From a bacterium (GTDB lineage Bacteria > Bacteroidota > Bacteroidia > Cytophagales > Thermonemataceae), in NCBI GenBank assembly GCA_025362415.1, contig JANYGM010000280.1, forward strand, positions 1 through 32,033: DNA of 32,033 bases, in the 5' to 3' direction. Below are positions 30,987-32,033 of the stretch, piece after piece. Below the pieces are notes generated by a model. The model ran no database searches and was not told where the DNA came from. It worked only from the letters and a program-made list of their open reading frames with translations. The translations under genes and the position numbers were made by a program. Every line of letters starts with the position of its first letter. Position 1 is the stretch's first letter.

Positions 30987-31442
30987 ATGAATAATCAAGG
31001 GAAACTTAACGCAAACGACCTAAAATTTGTAGAAAAAGAACTTAGTAATTATGGGCTTGCCTACAAGATTATTCCTGTTTTTCTTCTTTTGATGTATTTT
31101 TTTATGATTTGGGTTTCTGGTGAAGCCTTTAATAGTGTGTTTTCTATTATTTTTGTCGTGATGTTGGTTCTTTTTTATGGTTTGGCTTATTGGTTACTCC
31201 AAAAACAACAAAAAATACTAGAAATAGACATTCAAAATGGTTTTAAAGAAATTATAATGGGCGTAATTAGTGATAAAATATCAAAGAAAAAATCTCTAAT
31301 TTTTAAAATTAACAAAGAGAAATATATTATAACAAATGAGCATTATATGGCTTTTGAAGAAAATGACAAGGTAAAACTAGAGATTTTGCCTATTAGCAAA
31401 ACGGTCATTAGCATTATTAAGATTGAAAAAAACAATGAATAA
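30987..31442 (+). CDS. Two-TM membrane protein, paralogue 2 of the GTPase operon
   Basis: A 151-residue paralogue of the preceding protein: LNANDLKFVEKELSNYG, two TM helices (VFLLLMYFFMIWVSG; SIIFVVMLVLFYGLAYWLL), QNGFKEIIMGVI, then FKINKEKYIITNEHYMAFEENDKV and ILPISKTVISIIKI. The shared signatures are (N/D)ANDL, NGFKE, INKEK and PISKT. It lies 59 nt downstream of paralogue 1. Its stop codon overlaps the start of a third, broken copy. Confidence 0.65.
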   Translation: MNNQGKLNANDLKFVEKELSNYGLAYKIIPVFLLLMYFFMIWVSGEAFNSVFSIIFVVMLVLFYGLAYWLLQKQQKILEIDIQNGFKEIIMGVISDKISKKKSLIFKINKEKYIITNEHYMAFEENDKVKLEILPISKTVISIIKIEKNNE

Positions 31443-31657
31443 ACAAGAAAATCTTACATCAGAAAATATTGCTTTTTTAGAGAAAACTATCAAAAATGGT
31501 ATGCTTGGTATGCAAATAAGGGTGGTATGCTTTATACATTGATAATATCCGTTATTTAGCAGACTACAAGCAATACAATAGTTTTAGCACAAAAGAGAAT
31601 GTACAAATAGAAGTTACACCAATGCGCAAAAAGTTGCTTAAAATTGTTAGAACTTAG
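31435..31657 (+). pseudogene. Decayed third paralogue of the two-TM protein
   Basis: The ATG overlaps the previous stop by 8 nt. The first frame reads MNKQENLTSENIAFLEKTIK and stops at 31542. A +1 frame carries on with YIDNIRYLADYKQYNSFSTK, ENVQIEVTPMRKKLLKIVRT and stops at 31657. These align with the N- and C-terminal parts of the two intact paralogues, while the two TM helices between them are deleted. It is a clear remnant of a third tandem copy. Confidence 0.7.
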
Positions 31658-31677
31658 AAAAAAATAATAGTTTTTTT

Positions 31678-31713
31678 ACCACATAGGCACATAGAAAACA
31701 TAGAAATACAAGG
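31678..31713. repeat. Imperfect CACATAG-type interspersed repeat
   Basis: Units CACATAGG, CACATAGA, AACATAGA, AATACAAG follow a T-run. It resembles the ACCACAAAGGCACAAAG sequences common between genes in this phylum. The rest of 31714-31890 shows nothing. Confidence 0.45.
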
Positions 31714-31890
31714 ATTTACAAGTGTAAATAAAAGCCTTTCAAAAGTGGCTTAAAACTATCTGTATAAGTGTTTTTCCTCTGATTTTATAACTAAATTCCC
31801 TTCTAAAATATCTTTTTTATCCAAAACATTTACATTGAATTTCAAAGTACATATTTTTCTAAAAAAATATTTAAACCTCTACTACTCACA

Positions 31891-31915
31891 GAAATACTCA
31901 AGTATTTCTTTTTTT
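31891..31915 (+). terminator. Intrinsic terminator at the end of the GTPase operon
   Basis: GAAATAC-TCAA-GTATTTC at 31891-31908 followed by seven T residues. It lies 230 nt beyond the third paralogue. Confidence 0.7.
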
Positions 31916-31930
31916 ATGTCCAATTTTTAT

Positions 31931-31938
31931 TACTTTTG
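31931..31938 (+). promoter_or_regulatory. -7 box TACTTTTG of a new unit at the right edge
   Basis: A TAnnTTTG match directly after the terminator, with predicted start near 31945. Confidence 0.5.
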
Positions 31939-31958
31939 CGCTAGGCAAAATCCCAGTA

Positions 31959-32033
31959 ATGTTAATTTCTAATTTCGTCCAAGTATTTTTTGATATTTTG
32001 AGCAAAAATTATTTGACTATATGCTGTAGTTTC
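31959..32033 (+). CDS. Possible start of a gene running out of the window
   Basis: ATG at 31959 opens a frame of at least 25 codons (MLISNFVQVFFDILSKNYL...) that is still open at the edge. It lies about 14 nt behind a predicted transcription start. Too short to name. Confidence 0.25.
   Translation, partial: MLISNFVQVFFDILSKNYLTICCSF

Overview
The window is a low-GC chromosomal stretch from a member of the Bacteroidota, most likely a Cytophagales-type gliding or marine bacterium. Four things support this: promoters of the TAnnTTTG / TTTG type, weak Shine-Dalgarno signals, families typical of the phylum (GWxTD protein, Big_5 lipoprotein, DUF6787-like membrane protein, BtuB/BtuG-type pair, PaaE-like reductase, HEAT plus cyclic-nucleotide-domain transporter), and abundant interspersed palindromic and seven-base repeats. 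No rRNA, tRNA, CRISPR array or complete insertion sequence was seen.

Layout. 1-5150 (mostly minus strand): a paired hairpin repeat, a Big_5-type lipoprotein, an outer-membrane barrel, a coiled-coil/zinc-ribbon membrane protein and a zinc-finger SAM methyltransferase. 5324-11050 (plus): an SDR oxidoreductase, a ferredoxin-containing NAD(P)H reductase, a full-length 123-bp MITE, and a 1055-residue fusion of a nucleotide-transporter-like membrane domain, HEAT repeats and a cNMP domain. 11261-14978: a vitamin B12 uptake operon, made of terminator, promoter, cobalamin riboswitch, TonB-dependent receptor (btuB) and BtuG-like lipoprotein. The receptor gene carries two in-frame copies of a palindromic repeat. 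14982-15956: a 184-bp inverted-repeat element, then a PD-(D/E)XK-like gene bracketed by two 57-bp direct repeats, each holding a terminator and a promoter. 16001-18773: SIMPL protein, FtsX and TrpS, with seven-base repeat arrays filling the gaps. 18833-21045 (minus): a type II restriction-modification pair. 21059-24499 (minus): DUF6787-like protein, peroxiredoxin, YtxH protein, ricin-type lectin-like protein, a second full MITE, and a receiver/histidine kinase whose receiver lacks the phospho-acceptor Asp. 24671-27739: MpaB/DUF2236-type oxygenase, two small paralogous proteins and a GWxTD protein. 27788-28830: a toxin-antitoxin-like pair with a frameshifted PIN toxin, and a truncated outer-membrane protein. 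28932-31657: an operon with a coiled-coil/roadblock-like protein, an overlapping Rab-like small GTPase and three related two-TM proteins, the third decayed. A new transcription unit starts at the right edge.

The most interesting parts are (i) the Rab-like GTPase module, (ii) the mobile palindromic repeats that have entered coding sequence and supplied stop codons, one splitting the btuB signal peptide, (iii) the seven-base repeat arrays that end 0-8 nt from start codons of at least five genes, and (iv) the terminator-promoter direct repeats around a nuclease-like gene. All calls come from reading the sequence; no database search was run.
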